Source: an uncultured Archangium sp.
Lineage (GTDB): Bacteria; Myxococcota; Myxococcia; Myxococcales; Myxococcaceae
Direction of reading: 5' to 3'
Assembly: GCA_946479335.1 (NCBI GenBank)
Contig: CAMLFP010000001.1
Coordinates: 1-64,000, forward strand
Length of the DNA stretch: 64,000 nt
Every line of letters starts with the position of its first letter. Within the stretch, counting starts at the first letter, position 1. Under the pieces are notes generated by a model that worked only from the letters and a program-made list of their open reading frames with translations, ran no database searches and was not told the DNA's origin. Shown piece by piece: positions 8,623 to 18,310 of the stretch. Both the position numbers and the translations under genes were made by a program.

Positions 8623-9642
8623 TCACCGAGCTGCGCAGCGAACGACGAACGTGTTCCCGGTGCTCTCCTGCGTGCAGGTGAGCGCGACGTCGAGGAACCG
8701 GGGAATGAGCTCCAACTGCGTCTGCGTGTGCGGCGTCGGAGCGACGGTTCGAAACACGCCACCCCCTGCGAGCGCCATCGGCACGAGCAGTTGATCGGCC
8801 AGATGCAGGCCCACCGGCGCATCCGTCCGCTGCGCGCGGCGCACCTCGCCGCACGCACGCCGCGCGACCTTCTCCGCGGTCACTCCGCGCGCGCCGAGGC
8901 CGACGAAGACCTCCGTCACCTGCTCGTATTCGAGCGAGAGGATGAGCGCGTTGCCCGGAGACGGCGCCGTCACTTCGCGCGCCTCGAGCTCACCTTCCGC
9001 GAACTCCAGCTCGTCTCGCACCACGTTGAGCTCCCGGTGCGCGACCTTGAGCGGCACGTCGCTCACCAGCGCCTCCGCGTTGCGCCGAACGAACGCGCCG
9101 CGCTGCAACAGCTCGAGCGGCCGCAACGTCGACGGCGTCACGCGCACCTCGAGACGGCCGCCACCCGCGGGCTCGAAGCCGGGCCGCACCAACGTCACCA
9201 CCACCTGCGCGCCCATGCGCGTCAGCACCGGCAGCAACGAGCGCTGCAAGAATTCGAACGGCGGCGACAGCGAGTTGTGCGTGCCACCTTCGATGCTCAA
9301 CGTCGTCGGCGCGCGCGCGTGCAACAGCGCCGGCAGCACCGCCTGCAGCACGAGCGTGGTGCTCCCCGCGCTGCCGATCACGAAATCGAAATCACCGCTG
9401 CGGAGCCCACGCGGAATGAACTCGAGCTCCATCGAGCCGAGTTCTGCGCCGCGAACCTCAGCATCACCGAGCGCCGCCGCGGCCTTCACGCACGTGAGGT
9501 GCTGCCGCAGCAGCCCCGGCTTCTCACGCCCGCCGCGGATGCGGCTGATGCGAAACGCCTTCCCCGTCACGAGGGAGAGACCAAGCGCGGTGCGCAGCAC
9601 CTGGCCTCCTCCCTCTCCCGCTGAACCGTCGATCACCAACAT
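8623..9642 (-). CDS. rtcA: RNA 3'-terminal phosphate cyclase RtcA
   Basis: Converts RNA 3'-phosphates to 2',3'-cyclic phosphates using ATP through an enzyme-AMP intermediate, in RNA repair. 339 residues, the usual length. The N-terminus has the family signature GSAGEGGGQ and the downstream RGGREKPGL. The nucleotide-accepting histidine is probably H280 in LHLADQLLVPMAL, which matches the catalytic-histidine region of known enzymes. It starts 4 bases after the rtcB stop and is therefore second in an rtcBA operon read from the sigma-54 promoter upstream of rtcB. Confidence 0.95.
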   Translation of the reverse strand: MLVIDGSAGEGGGQVLRTALGLSLVTGKAFRISRIRGGREKPGLLRQHLTCVKAAAALGDAEVRGAELGSMELEFIPRGLRSGDFDFVIGSAGSTTLVLQAVLPALLHARAPTTLSIEGGTHNSLSPPFEFLQRSLLPVLTRMGAQVVVTLVRPGFEPAGGGRLEVRVTPSTLRPLELLQRGAFVRRNAEALVSDVPLKVAHRELNVVRDELEFAEGELEAREVTAPSPGNALILSLEYEQVTEVFVGLGARGVTAEKVARRACGEVRRAQRTDAPVGLHLADQLLVPMALAGGGVFRTVAPTPHTQTQLELIPRFLDVALTCTQESTGNTFVVRCAAR

Positions 9643-9646
9643 CTCG

Positions 9647-10849
9647 TCACCCCTTCACGCAAACGACCTGACGCAGCGTGTGCACCACCTCGACGAGGTC
9701 AGCCTGCGCCGCCATGACCGCGTCGATCGACTTGTACGCCGCCGGAGTCTCATCGATGACCCCAGCATCCTTCCGGCACTCGATGCCCTTCGTGGCCGCG
9801 ACGTGCTGCTCCACCGTGAACTGCGCGCGCGCCGCGGTGCGCGACATCGTGCGACCCGCGCCGTGGCTGCAGCTCTCGAAGCTCTCCGCGTTGCCCTTGC
9901 CGCGCACGATGAACGACCGCGCGCCCATGCTCCCGGGGATGATGCCGAGCTGGCCCCGGCCCGCGCGCACCGCGCCCTTGCGCGTCACCAACACGTCCTC
10001 ACCGAAGTGCCGCTCCCGCGCGACGTAGTTGTGGTGGCAGTCGATCGCCATCACTGCGGCGTCGAACGGCGGCAGCACGCGCGTGCTCTTCGCGCCATCG
10101 ATGACCGCCAGCATCATCAGACGCCGGTTCTCAAGCGCGTACTCCTGCGCGAGCGAGACGGCCTCCACGTACTCGTCGAAGTGCGCCGCGCCCTCCTCGA
10201 AGTACGCGAGGTCTTCGTCGGGCAACGACTTCATGTGAGTGCGCATGTCTTCGCGCGCGAGCTCGATGAACATCGTGCCGAAGCGGTTGCCGAGCCCGCG
10301 GGAGCCGCTGTGCAACATGAACCACACGCGATCGCGCTCATCGAGGCAGACCTCGATGAAGTGGTTGCCGCCGCCCAGCGAGCCGAGCTGCGCCGCGGGG
10401 TCCTTGCTCGCCAGCGAGGGACGCGCCGCCACCAACTTGTCGTAGCGCGGGCCCAGCCGAGACCACACCTCGAGCTGCCCCGGAGGCGCCTTCTTGAACG
10501 CGCCCTTCCCCACCGGCACGCGCATCTCGATGGCCGTGCGCAGGCCCTTGAGCGACTCCGGCAAATCGTTCGCCGTCAGCGTGGTGCACACCGCGCTCAT
10601 GCCGCAGCCGATGTCGACGCCGACCGCCGCGGGGATGACCGCGCCCTTCGTGGGCACCACGCTCCCGATGGTGGCGCCGATGCCGAAGTGCACGTCGGGC
10701 ATCGCCGCGACCCAGCCGTGGACGAAGGGCATCGACGCCGTCTGGCGCAGTTGATCGAGCGACTTCGCGTCAACCTCCACGCCGCGCGTCCACATCTTCA
10801 CCGGCGCACCGCCCGGGGTCTCCATCGTGTCGTAGGTCTTCGTTTCCAT
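9647..10849 (-). CDS. rtcB: RNA-splicing ligase RtcB
   Basis: GTP- and Mn-dependent ligase that joins RNA 2',3'-cyclic phosphate or 3'-phosphate ends to 5'-OH ends. 400 residues and very close in pattern to the Escherichia coli enzyme, including the terminal VVCVKG. Metal ligands D79 and C82 sit in GVDIGCGM, GGGNHFIE follows, and the guanylylated histidine is about residue 329 in SHGAGR. The ATG at 10849 is the annotated start. A second in-frame ATG at 10825 (METPGG) would also give a complete enzyme. The choice matters because the sigma-54 promoter predicts transcription starting only about 3 bases before 10849. First gene of rtcBA, divergent from rtcR. Confidence 0.96.
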   Translation of the reverse strand: METKTYDTMETPGGAPVKMWTRGVEVDAKSLDQLRQTASMPFVHGWVAAMPDVHFGIGATIGSVVPTKGAVIPAAVGVDIGCGMSAVCTTLTANDLPESLKGLRTAIEMRVPVGKGAFKKAPPGQLEVWSRLGPRYDKLVAARPSLASKDPAAQLGSLGGGNHFIEVCLDERDRVWFMLHSGSRGLGNRFGTMFIELAREDMRTHMKSLPDEDLAYFEEGAAHFDEYVEAVSLAQEYALENRRLMMLAVIDGAKSTRVLPPFDAAVMAIDCHHNYVARERHFGEDVLVTRKGAVRAGRGQLGIIPGSMGARSFIVRGKGNAESFESCSHGAGRTMSRTAARAQFTVEQHVAATKGIECRKDAGVIDETPAAYKSIDAVMAAQADLVEVVHTLRQVVCVKG

Positions 10850-10862
10850 GGCAGGTGCCCAG

Positions 10863-10878
10863 AGCACCGAACGTGCCA
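10863..10878 (-). promoter_or_regulatory. Sigma-54 promoter of rtcBA
   Basis: Read on the minus strand the 16 bases are TGGCACGTTCGGTGCT. They match the sigma-54 consensus TGGCACRNNNNTTGCW at every defined position except one T, with the GG (-25/-24, 10877-10876) and GC (-13/-12, 10865-10864) at the required spacing. It lies directly upstream of rtcB and opposite rtcR, whose product carries the sigma-54 contact loop. The usual start point about 12 bases downstream falls near 10852. Confidence 0.88.
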
Positions 10879-10920
10879 GCCGACGCCCCGAGGCACGGGA
10901 GACTGACTGGTCGCTCCGTA

Positions 10921-10933
10921 TTATCCATTGATA
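10921..10933 (-). promoter_or_regulatory. Possible IHF-binding site between rtcR and rtcBA
   Basis: On the minus strand TATCAATGGATAA matches the IHF consensus WATCAANNNNTTR at all defined positions but one. It sits in an AT-rich patch about 43 bases upstream of the sigma-54 element, where IHF bending commonly helps an enhancer-bound activator reach the polymerase. An inverted repeat CGCTCC (10912-10917) / GGAGCG (10951-10956) flanks it and could be part of an activator site, but it is short and its right arm contains the rtcR ribosome site. Confidence 0.45.
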
Positions 10934-10961
10934 TAAATCACGCGCCGATAGGAGCGTTCTC

Positions 10962-12542
10962 GTGAGCAAACAGAAGCCGCTGGTCGTACTCGGGCTGCTG
11001 GGCACCAAACTCGATGCGGGCGAGGACTCGCGGCGCTGGTCGCGGTGGCGCCCGTCTGTCTCGCTCTGTCAGGACCCGGCACTCGCGGTGAACCGCTTCG
11101 AGTTGCTCTACGACCCGAAGTTCACGTCGCTGGCGGGCGTGGTGGCCGCTGACATCAAGCAGGCGTCGCCTGAGACGACGGTGCAGACCACGCGCTTCCC
11201 GCTGACGAACCCGTGGGACTTCGAAGAGGTCTACGGCGCGCTCCACGACTTCGCGCGGAGCTACCGCTTCAAGCCGGAGAAGGAGGACTACCTCGTCCAC
11301 ATCACGACCGGCACGCACGTCGCGCAGATCTGCCTCTTCCTGCTCACCGAGTCGCGACACATCCCCGGTCGGCTGATCCAGACCGGGCCGCCGCGAAGAG
11401 GCGGTTCGAGCCCCGCGGGGACGCACGACATCATCGATCTCGATCTGAGCCGGTACGATCGCCTCGCGTCGCGCTTCCGCGCCGAGGTCGTGGAGTCGGT
11501 GTCGTTCCTCAAGCAGGGCATCGCCACGAAGAACGCGGCGTACAACGCGCTGATGACCGAGATGGAGCACGTGGCGGTCCGCACGCGCGCGCCGATGTTG
11601 CTGCTCGGGCCGACGGGCGCGGGCAAGTCACAGCTCGCGGCGCGGCTCCATGCGCTCAAGCGCGCGCGGAATCTCGTGAGCGGCGAGTTCGTGAACGTGA
11701 ACTGCGCGACGCTGCGCGGCGACCAGGCGATGGCGGCGCTCTTCGGGCACACGCGCGGCGCGTTCACCGGCGCGAGCGGAGCGCGAGAAGGCCTGCTGCT
11801 CCGCGCGAACGAGGGCGTGCTGTTCCTCGATGAGATCGGAGAGCTCGGGCTCGACGAGCAGGCGATGTTGCTGCGCGCGCTCGAGGAGAAGACGTTCTTC
11901 CCGGTGGGCGCGGACCGCGAGGTGCAGAGCAACTTCGTGCTGCTGGCGGGCACCAATCGGGATCTCAAGAAGGCCGTCGCTGACGGCAACTTCCGCGCTG
12001 ACCTGCTCGCACGCATCAACATGTGGACGTTCGAACTCCCGGGGCTGGCAGCGCGACCGGAAGACCTCGCGCCCAACGTCGACTACGAGACCGAGCGCGC
12101 GAGCACGAGCGTCGGCATGCAGGTCACTTGGAGCAAGGAGGCGCTCCACCGCTACCTCGACTTCGGCACGTCGCCCACCGCGACCTGGCCCGGCAATTTT
12201 CGCGACCTGAACGCGTCAGTGACCCGGTTGGTGACTCTGGCCGATGGCGGCCGCATCACGCTCGCGTTGGTCAACGCGGAGATCGCGCGGCTCTCTTCTG
12301 CGTGGAGCGTGAAGAGCTCGACCGGCGGCATCGACACTTCTCACCTCGACGCGTTCGACGCCGTGCAGCTCACCGAGGTGGTGCGCGTCTGCCGCGCAAG
12401 CCGGTCACTGTCTGAAGCGGGGCGGAAGCTCTTCGCGAAGTCTCGCGCGCAGAAGAAGTCGAGCAACGACGCCGACCGACTCCGCAAATACCTCGCGCGC
12501 TTCAATCTCGACTTCGAATCGCTCGGGACACGCCACTTATGA
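10962..12542 (+). CDS. rtcR: Sigma-54-dependent activator RtcR of RNA repair genes
   Basis: Bacterial enhancer-binding protein that activates rtcBA. 526 residues. The N-terminal regulatory domain (about 1-180) matches RtcR, whose CARF-type domain senses RNA-damage products (family knowledge). The AAA+ domain has Walker A GPTGAGKS at about residue 215, the sigma-54 contact motif GAFTGA at about 266, and Walker B LFLDEIGEL. The C-terminus is predicted to be a helix-turn-helix (about 450-525). The start is a GTG at 10962 with GGAG seven bases upstream. The divergent arrangement to rtcB with an intact sigma-54 element is the classical layout. Confidence 0.95.
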   Translation: MSKQKPLVVLGLLGTKLDAGEDSRRWSRWRPSVSLCQDPALAVNRFELLYDPKFTSLAGVVAADIKQASPETTVQTTRFPLTNPWDFEEVYGALHDFARSYRFKPEKEDYLVHITTGTHVAQICLFLLTESRHIPGRLIQTGPPRRGGSSPAGTHDIIDLDLSRYDRLASRFRAEVVESVSFLKQGIATKNAAYNALMTEMEHVAVRTRAPMLLLGPTGAGKSQLAARLHALKRARNLVSGEFVNVNCATLRGDQAMAALFGHTRGAFTGASGAREGLLLRANEGVLFLDEIGELGLDEQAMLLRALEEKTFFPVGADREVQSNFVLLAGTNRDLKKAVADGNFRADLLARINMWTFELPGLAARPEDLAPNVDYETERASTSVGMQVTWSKEALHRYLDFGTSPTATWPGNFRDLNASVTRLVTLADGGRITLALVNAEIARLSSAWSVKSSTGGIDTSHLDAFDAVQLTEVVRVCRASRSLSEAGRKLFAKSRAQKKSSNDADRLRKYLARFNLDFESLGTRHL

Positions 12543-12584
12543 CGCCTTGACTTGAGATCGTCGGTGGTTAAACCGCTCGCCGCG

Positions 12585-13519
<935 letters not shown>

Positions 13520-13523
<4 letters not shown>

Positions 13524-14242
13524 AGAACGTGTGGCTGATTTCGCGCCGCGAGCTGGCCGCGTACCTGCGCACCATGAGCGGCTACATCATCATCGCGGTG
13601 ATGCTGTTCATCGACGGGCTGCTCTTCAACGCGTTCGCCGTGCCCGGCACCGCGAAGAAGTCATCGGAGATCCTCGCGGACTTCTTCACGCTGACCTCCG
13701 GCATCACCATGGTGGGCACGGTGTTCTTGTCGATGCGCCTCATCGCAGAGGAGCGCCAGACGGGCACCATCGCGCTGCTGAACTCCTCGCCGGTGCTCGA
13801 CCTGGAGATCATCCTCGGCAAGTTCCTCGCGGCGTTCTTGTTCCTCTGTCTCTTCTTCGCGTCGACCGCGTACATGCCGGCGCTCATCGCGGCGTACGGC
13901 AAGGTCTCGTTCGGCCACATCGCGGCCGGGTACTTCGGGTTGATGCTGGTCGGCGCGTGCGGACTGGCCATCGGCACGTTCGGGAGCGCGCTCTCTCGCA
14001 GCCAGGTGGTGGCGGCGGTGTTGTCGGGCGTGATGGTGCTGGCGCTGACCACCGCGTGGCTCGCGGGGAAGATCACCGACCGGCCCTTCACGGAGATCGT
14101 CAACGGGCTGGCGTGGTGGGGGCACTTCGATGCGTTCCGCGTCGGCGTCATCCACCTCAAGCACGTCTCGTATTTCGCGCTGATCACCTTCATCGCGCTG
14201 TTCTCCGCGACGCGGGTGCTGGAAGCGCGGAGGTGGCGGTAA
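13520..14242 (+). CDS. ABC-2 type permease, GldF-like
   Basis: Inner-membrane permease of the transporter encoded by this operon. 240 residues from a GTG at 13520, with six hydrophobic segments (about 18-40, 52-72, 100-125, 135-158, 165-185, 215-235). The opening ISRRELAAYLRTMSGYIIIA is the pattern of ABC-2 permeases in GldF-type systems, where a short cytoplasmic amphipathic stretch precedes the first membrane helix. The last base of its TAA is the first base of the next gene's ATG. Only one permease is present, so it probably works as a homodimer (inference). Confidence 0.87.
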
Positions 14243-16068
14243 TGCAGCTCTCACTTCTTCTCTCTGCGGGCCTGCTGCTCCTGTGGGCCGGCGAGCGCAT
14301 CGTCGACTCGTCGGAGGTGCGCTGGGCGCTCTCGGGCGTGGGCCTGTTGCTGGTGGTGCTCGCCACCGCGATGCGCTTCATGAAGGCCGACGCGACGCCC
14401 GCGGGTCGCGTGCACCGGACGCTGGCGTACCTGCACCTCGGCACCGTGGTCTCGCTGCTGCTCTACGCGCTGCAGTCTGACCTGTTCACCAAGCTGACCG
14501 GCGCGGCGATGTCGGCGTCGTCTCCGAAGCTGGCGGGCGTGCTGGCGGCGTTGTGGCCGGCGCTGTTGCTGGCGTCGCTGCTGCCCACGCTGTTCGTCGA
14601 GCTCTCGTTCACCTCGATGGCGAAGTCGCCGACGCTGGAGTCGGACCGCATCAAGGAAGCGCGGCTCTCCGGCCTCGGGCTGGCGTTCGCGTTCATCTTC
14701 GCGTTCTCCACGCAGTACGTGACGACCGAGCGCGACACCAAGGTCGACCTCTCGTACTTCCGCGTGGCGAAGCCCGGCGAGGCGACGAAGAAGCTGGCCG
14801 CGTCGCTCGATGAGCCGGTGAACGTGTACCTCTTCTTCCCGCCCGCTTCTGACGCGGCCGACGCGGTGGAGGAGTACTTCGATGATCTCAAGGCCTCCGC
14901 GCCGCAGATGACGGTGACGCGGTTGGATCACGCGCTGGAGCCGGTGAAGGCGAAGGAGATCGGCGCCACCGGCAACGGGAACGTGATCATCAAGAAGGGC
15001 GGCCGCAAGGAGACGCTCTTCATCGGCACCGAGGCGGAGAAGGCGAAGTCGCAGCTCCGCGGGCTCGACACCGAGGTGAACAAGAAGCTGACGCTGGTCG
15101 CGAAGTCGAAGCGCACCGTGTACCTCACGGGCGGTCACGGCGAGCGGCTGCGCAACAACGCCGACTCGAACGATCAGCGCACCACCATCGAGGCGCTCTA
15201 CAAGGTGCTGGCTGATCAGAACTTCGACGCGCGCCCGCTCTCCATCGCGGAAGGGCTCGGCAGCGAGATCCCCAAGGACGCGGCGGCGGTGTTCATCATC
15301 GGCCCGCAGCGTGACTTCGAAGACCCCGAGGCCGATGCGCTCAAGCGCTACGTCGACGGCGGCGGGCGGCTCTTCATCGCGCTCGACCCCGACTCCGGCG
15401 CGACGTTCGAGAACCTGCTCGCGCCGCTGGGCCTCACGTACACCGCACAGACGCTGGCGCAGGAGCGCGGCACGGCGAACATCCGCCCGCCGCCGAGCAT
15501 CGCGGACCGGCACAACATCGCGACCCGCACCTTCAGCTCGCACCCCATCGCCACCTTCCTCGGGCGCGGGCAGTCGCCGGTGCTGTTCATCGGCGCGGGG
15601 CCGCTGGAGGAGGCGAAGCAGCACGCCGCCGACCTCTCCCTCGACTTCGCGGTGCGCTCGTTGACCGACGCGTGGAACGACACCAACCGCAACTTCGAGT
15701 TCGACACCGGCGAGACGAAGAAGGCCTACGGCGTGGTGGTGGCCGTGGAGCGCAAGCAGGAGAGCAAGACCGGCCAGAAGCCGTCGCGCGCGGTGGTGCT
15801 GGGCGACTCCGACGCCATCAGCGATCTCGTGTTGGCGAACGTGGTGGGCAACCAGTACCTGCTGGTCGACTCGTTCAAGTGGCTGCTGGGCGACGAGGCG
15901 CTCGCGGGGCCGACGAACTCCGAGGCCGACGTGCCGCTGACGCGCACCCGGCAGGAAGACTCGCTGTGGTTCTACGGCACGACGGTGCTCGCGCCGCTCG
16001 CGGTGGTGGGCATCGGCTTCTTCGCCCGCCGTCGCAAGAAGACCTCTTCAACCGGGAGTGCGAAGTGA
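14242..16068 (+). CDS. GldG-like ABC auxiliary protein
   Basis: 608 residues from the ATG at 14242. Four hydrophobic helices occupy about residues 3-50, 70-95, 105-130 and 145-165. They are followed by a large extracytoplasmic part (about 170-580) typical of the GldG/ABC-transporter auxiliary family, with NVYLFFPPASD and GGHGER. It closes with a final membrane helix (about 585-600) and a basic tail. GldG-like proteins are thought to act as the extracytoplasmic partner of the GldAF transporter. It overlaps the neighbours on both sides (1 base upstream, 4 downstream). An apparent longer frame opening at 13501 is only the permease gene read in another frame. Confidence 0.85.
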   Translation: MQLSLLLSAGLLLLWAGERIVDSSEVRWALSGVGLLLVVLATAMRFMKADATPAGRVHRTLAYLHLGTVVSLLLYALQSDLFTKLTGAAMSASSPKLAGVLAALWPALLLASLLPTLFVELSFTSMAKSPTLESDRIKEARLSGLGLAFAFIFAFSTQYVTTERDTKVDLSYFRVAKPGEATKKLAASLDEPVNVYLFFPPASDAADAVEEYFDDLKASAPQMTVTRLDHALEPVKAKEIGATGNGNVIIKKGGRKETLFIGTEAEKAKSQLRGLDTEVNKKLTLVAKSKRTVYLTGGHGERLRNNADSNDQRTTIEALYKVLADQNFDARPLSIAEGLGSEIPKDAAAVFIIGPQRDFEDPEADALKRYVDGGGRLFIALDPDSGATFENLLAPLGLTYTAQTLAQERGTANIRPPPSIADRHNIATRTFSSHPIATFLGRGQSPVLFIGAGPLEEAKQHAADLSLDFAVRSLTDAWNDTNRNFEFDTGETKKAYGVVVAVERKQESKTGQKPSRAVVLGDSDAISDLVLANVVGNQYLLVDSFKWLLGDEALAGPTNSEADVPLTRTRQEDSLWFYGTTVLAPLAVVGIGFFARRRKKTSSTGSAK

Positions 16069-17117
16069 AAGCGCGAAGTGCAGCGATTCAGGGTGCGCTG
16101 GCCGCTGCGGGCCTGGTGGCCGCGTACGTGACGTGGCAGCGCCCGCCGGAGACGCAGAAGAAGGAGTCGGTGATCATCGCCGACGCCAACAAGAACTCGC
16201 TTGAGCGCGTCAGCTACAGCGACGGCACGCGCGTCGTCACCGTGGAGAAGAAGGACCGTTTCTACGTGACGCTCGCGTACCTGCCCGGCAAGCGCCCAGA
16301 GTACGACGCCGGCTCGCCGATGGACGAGCTCGACGCGGGCACGCTGCCGGATGGCGGCGTCATCCCGAAGCGGCCGCCTCCGCCGCCGCCGGTGCCCGAC
16401 CGCACCGTGTACGCCAACGAGCGCGCCGAGCAGCTGTGGACCAAGCTGACGCCGTTCGAGGGCACGCGCGCGCTGGGCGCCATCTCCACCGAGAAGCTGA
16501 GCGAGCTGGGCCTCGAGGGCAGCCCGCGCCGGCTGGAGCTGACCATCTCCGGCGCGCCGGTGAGCTTCGTCATCAACAAGCAGGTCGCCGGCCTCGCCGG
16601 CAGCTACGCGCAGAATGAGAAGACGAAAGACGTCTTCCTCGTCTCCAACCAGCTCTTCAACGAGCTCGACCCCAACTCGACGGTGCTGGTCGATCGCCGC
16701 CTGCACACCTTCAAGCTCACGGAGTTCGACGCCTTCACGGTGAGCTCCGGCGGCAAGACGGCGTCGTACGTGGCGAGCGGCGCCGACATCCCCGCGACGA
16801 TGCGCATCGCGCCCGCGGCCACGCCCGACAAGCCCGACGAGCTGACCAAGAACTGGCACGACAAGATCTGGAGCCGCCTCGTCGTCACCGAGGTGCTCTC
16901 GAAGGACGAGCCGCCGCGCAACGGCGCGCCCGAGGTGGTGCTGCGCCTCGAGTACTCGCTCAAGGGCAAGCCGGTGGGCTGGCTGGAGCTGGCCAACGAC
17001 GAGAAGCAGGCCTGGTGGGCGCGCAGCGAGAACACCGCGTCGTGGGTGGCGCTGCACTCCGGCACGCAAGACATCGCGCTCGAGGGCAGCAAGCTGGCAC
17101 AGGGCACCGCGCCCTGA
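16065..17117 (+). CDS. DUF4340-type exported protein of the Gld-like operon
   Basis: 350 residues from a GTG at 16065 that overlaps the upstream TGA. An N-terminal hydrophobic segment (about 5-23) should anchor it in the inner membrane facing outwards. Residues about 25-75 form a beta-rich module. A proline-rich linker (KRPPPPPPVPDR) leads to repeated modules containing WTKLTPFEGTRALG and ISTEKLSELGL, the pattern of DUF4340 proteins that commonly follow GldG-like genes. Function unknown; by position it is a component or client of the ABC complex. It ends 3 bases from the convergent ATPase gene. Confidence 0.78.
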   Translation: MKARSAAIQGALAAAGLVAAYVTWQRPPETQKKESVIIADANKNSLERVSYSDGTRVVTVEKKDRFYVTLAYLPGKRPEYDAGSPMDELDAGTLPDGGVIPKRPPPPPPVPDRTVYANERAEQLWTKLTPFEGTRALGAISTEKLSELGLEGSPRRLELTISGAPVSFVINKQVAGLAGSYAQNEKTKDVFLVSNQLFNELDPNSTVLVDRRLHTFKLTEFDAFTVSSGGKTASYVASGADIPATMRIAPAATPDKPDELTKNWHDKIWSRLVVTEVLSKDEPPRNGAPEVVLRLEYSLKGKPVGWLELANDEKQAWWARSENTASWVALHSGTQDIALEGSKLAQGTAP

Positions 17118-17120
17118 CCC

Positions 17121-18257
17121 TCACGCCAGCGCTTCGCGCAGCGCCTCGATGCTGACGACGTTCATCTCGAGGCCGCCGAACGCGCGCGTCGACGGCGCGC
17201 CGGTCTGCGCGGTCACCAGCCAGTTGCGGCCCTTCGGGTAGGCATCGCGAAAGACACGGAGCGACTTCGGGTCGAACGCGTCCGCGCTCCATTTCACTTC
17301 GATGGCGTCGACGCGCTCCCGCGCCATCGGGAGGATGAAGTCGACCTCTCGCTTCTCCTTGTCGCGCCAGTAGTGGATGCGCGGCAGCAACGGCAGTGAC
17401 TGGAGCGTCTCCAGCACGAGATGTTCGAGCAGCAACCCCTTGTCTTCGGGGCGCAGCGACGTGATGCCGCGCGCGTGGCACACGAAGCCGGTGTCGAAGG
17501 TGTACGCCTTCGGCATCTGCACGAGTTCGCGTTCGCTGGAGCCGCCGCTGTAGGGACGCAACCGCGTCAGCACGTGCGTGGTCTCCATCACGTCGAGGTA
17601 CGTCATCACTGTCGGGCGTGAGAGCCCGGAGACGCGCGACATGGCGGAGACCTCGAGCTGCCCGCCGCTCTGCCGCAGCAGCGCCTCGAGCATCGAGAGG
17701 AATGCGCCGCGCTTCTCCACGCTGAAGAGCTCGCGTACGTCGCGTGCGAAGTACGAGTCGAGCCACTCTGAATAGAAGGTGCGGTCGGCCTCCTCCGCGA
17801 GGAGCGGCTGCGGGAGCCCGCCGCGCAACAACCGATGCTCCAGCGACACGCCGAAGGCCTCGAGCTCTGCCGCGAGCACCGGCACGAGATGCACCTGGCG
17901 CTTCCTCCCGGTGAGGCTGTCGCTGAACTTGTCGGTGGCAGCGAGCGTCGACGACCCGGTCGCCACCACGCGCAGCCGGGGGAACTCGTCAGCGGCGATC
18001 TTCAGCAGCCTCGCGGGGTCTGGCAGTTGGTGCACCTCGTCCAGCACGAGGCGAGGCGTCTTCACCGACTTGAAGAAGCGCACCGGGTCGGTGAGCCGCG
18101 ACGCGACGTCTGGGAGATCGCAGTTGAAGAGCGTGGAGTCGGGCAGCGACTTCGCGAGCGTCGTCTTGCCGACGCGCCGCACGCCACTGAGCCAACAGAT
18201 GCTCGCCCGCTTGAACGAGGCCTCGAGTTCCTTCAGCCAGAGCGCTCTCGACTCCAT
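17121..18257 (-). CDS. ATPase with AAA domain and DUF4143
   Basis: 378 residues. The N-terminal AAA-type domain has Walker A GVRRVGKTT (about residues 25-33), Walker B RLVLDEVHQL, and a sensor-like VATGSSTL. The C-terminal half is a DUF4143 domain, with LLRGGLPQPLL and, near the end, a nuclease-like stretch VDFILPM...IEVKWS that resembles the core of restriction-endonuclease-like folds. Such proteins are common, often stand-alone and often mobile, with no settled function. It sits behind an unusually AT-rich leader (18258-18310), with no partner gene. Confidence 0.85.
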   Translation of the reverse strand: MESRALWLKELEASFKRASICWLSGVRRVGKTTLAKSLPDSTLFNCDLPDVASRLTDPVRFFKSVKTPRLVLDEVHQLPDPARLLKIAADEFPRLRVVATGSSTLAATDKFSDSLTGRKRQVHLVPVLAAELEAFGVSLEHRLLRGGLPQPLLAEEADRTFYSEWLDSYFARDVRELFSVEKRGAFLSMLEALLRQSGGQLEVSAMSRVSGLSRPTVMTYLDVMETTHVLTRLRPYSGGSSERELVQMPKAYTFDTGFVCHARGITSLRPEDKGLLLEHLVLETLQSLPLLPRIHYWRDKEKREVDFILPMARERVDAIEVKWSADAFDPKSLRVFRDAYPKGRNWLVTAQTGAPSTRAFGGLEMNVVSIEALREALA

Positions 18258-18310
18258 GCAACCAGACCTAACAAATAGTCAGACCAAATGTAAAATATGG
18301 CTTCATAAAG
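18258..18310 (-). promoter_or_regulatory. AT-rich leader of the DUF4143 ATPase gene with a repeated hexamer
   Basis: About 50 bases of markedly AT-rich sequence separate the kinase stop from the ATPase start. CAGACC occurs twice on the plus strand (18263-18268 and 18280-18285, 17 bases apart, on the same face of the helix within 1-2 turns). TATTTT/TACATT on the minus strand could serve as a -10 element, but no convincing -35 is seen. This looks like a separate promoter region with a possible operator; the evidence is composition and repeat only. Confidence 0.35.

Noticed and set aside
10850..11008. N-terminal extension of RtcB up to 11008
   Set aside because: It would run through the sigma-54 promoter and into rtcR; known RtcB proteins begin near METKTYD or METPGG.
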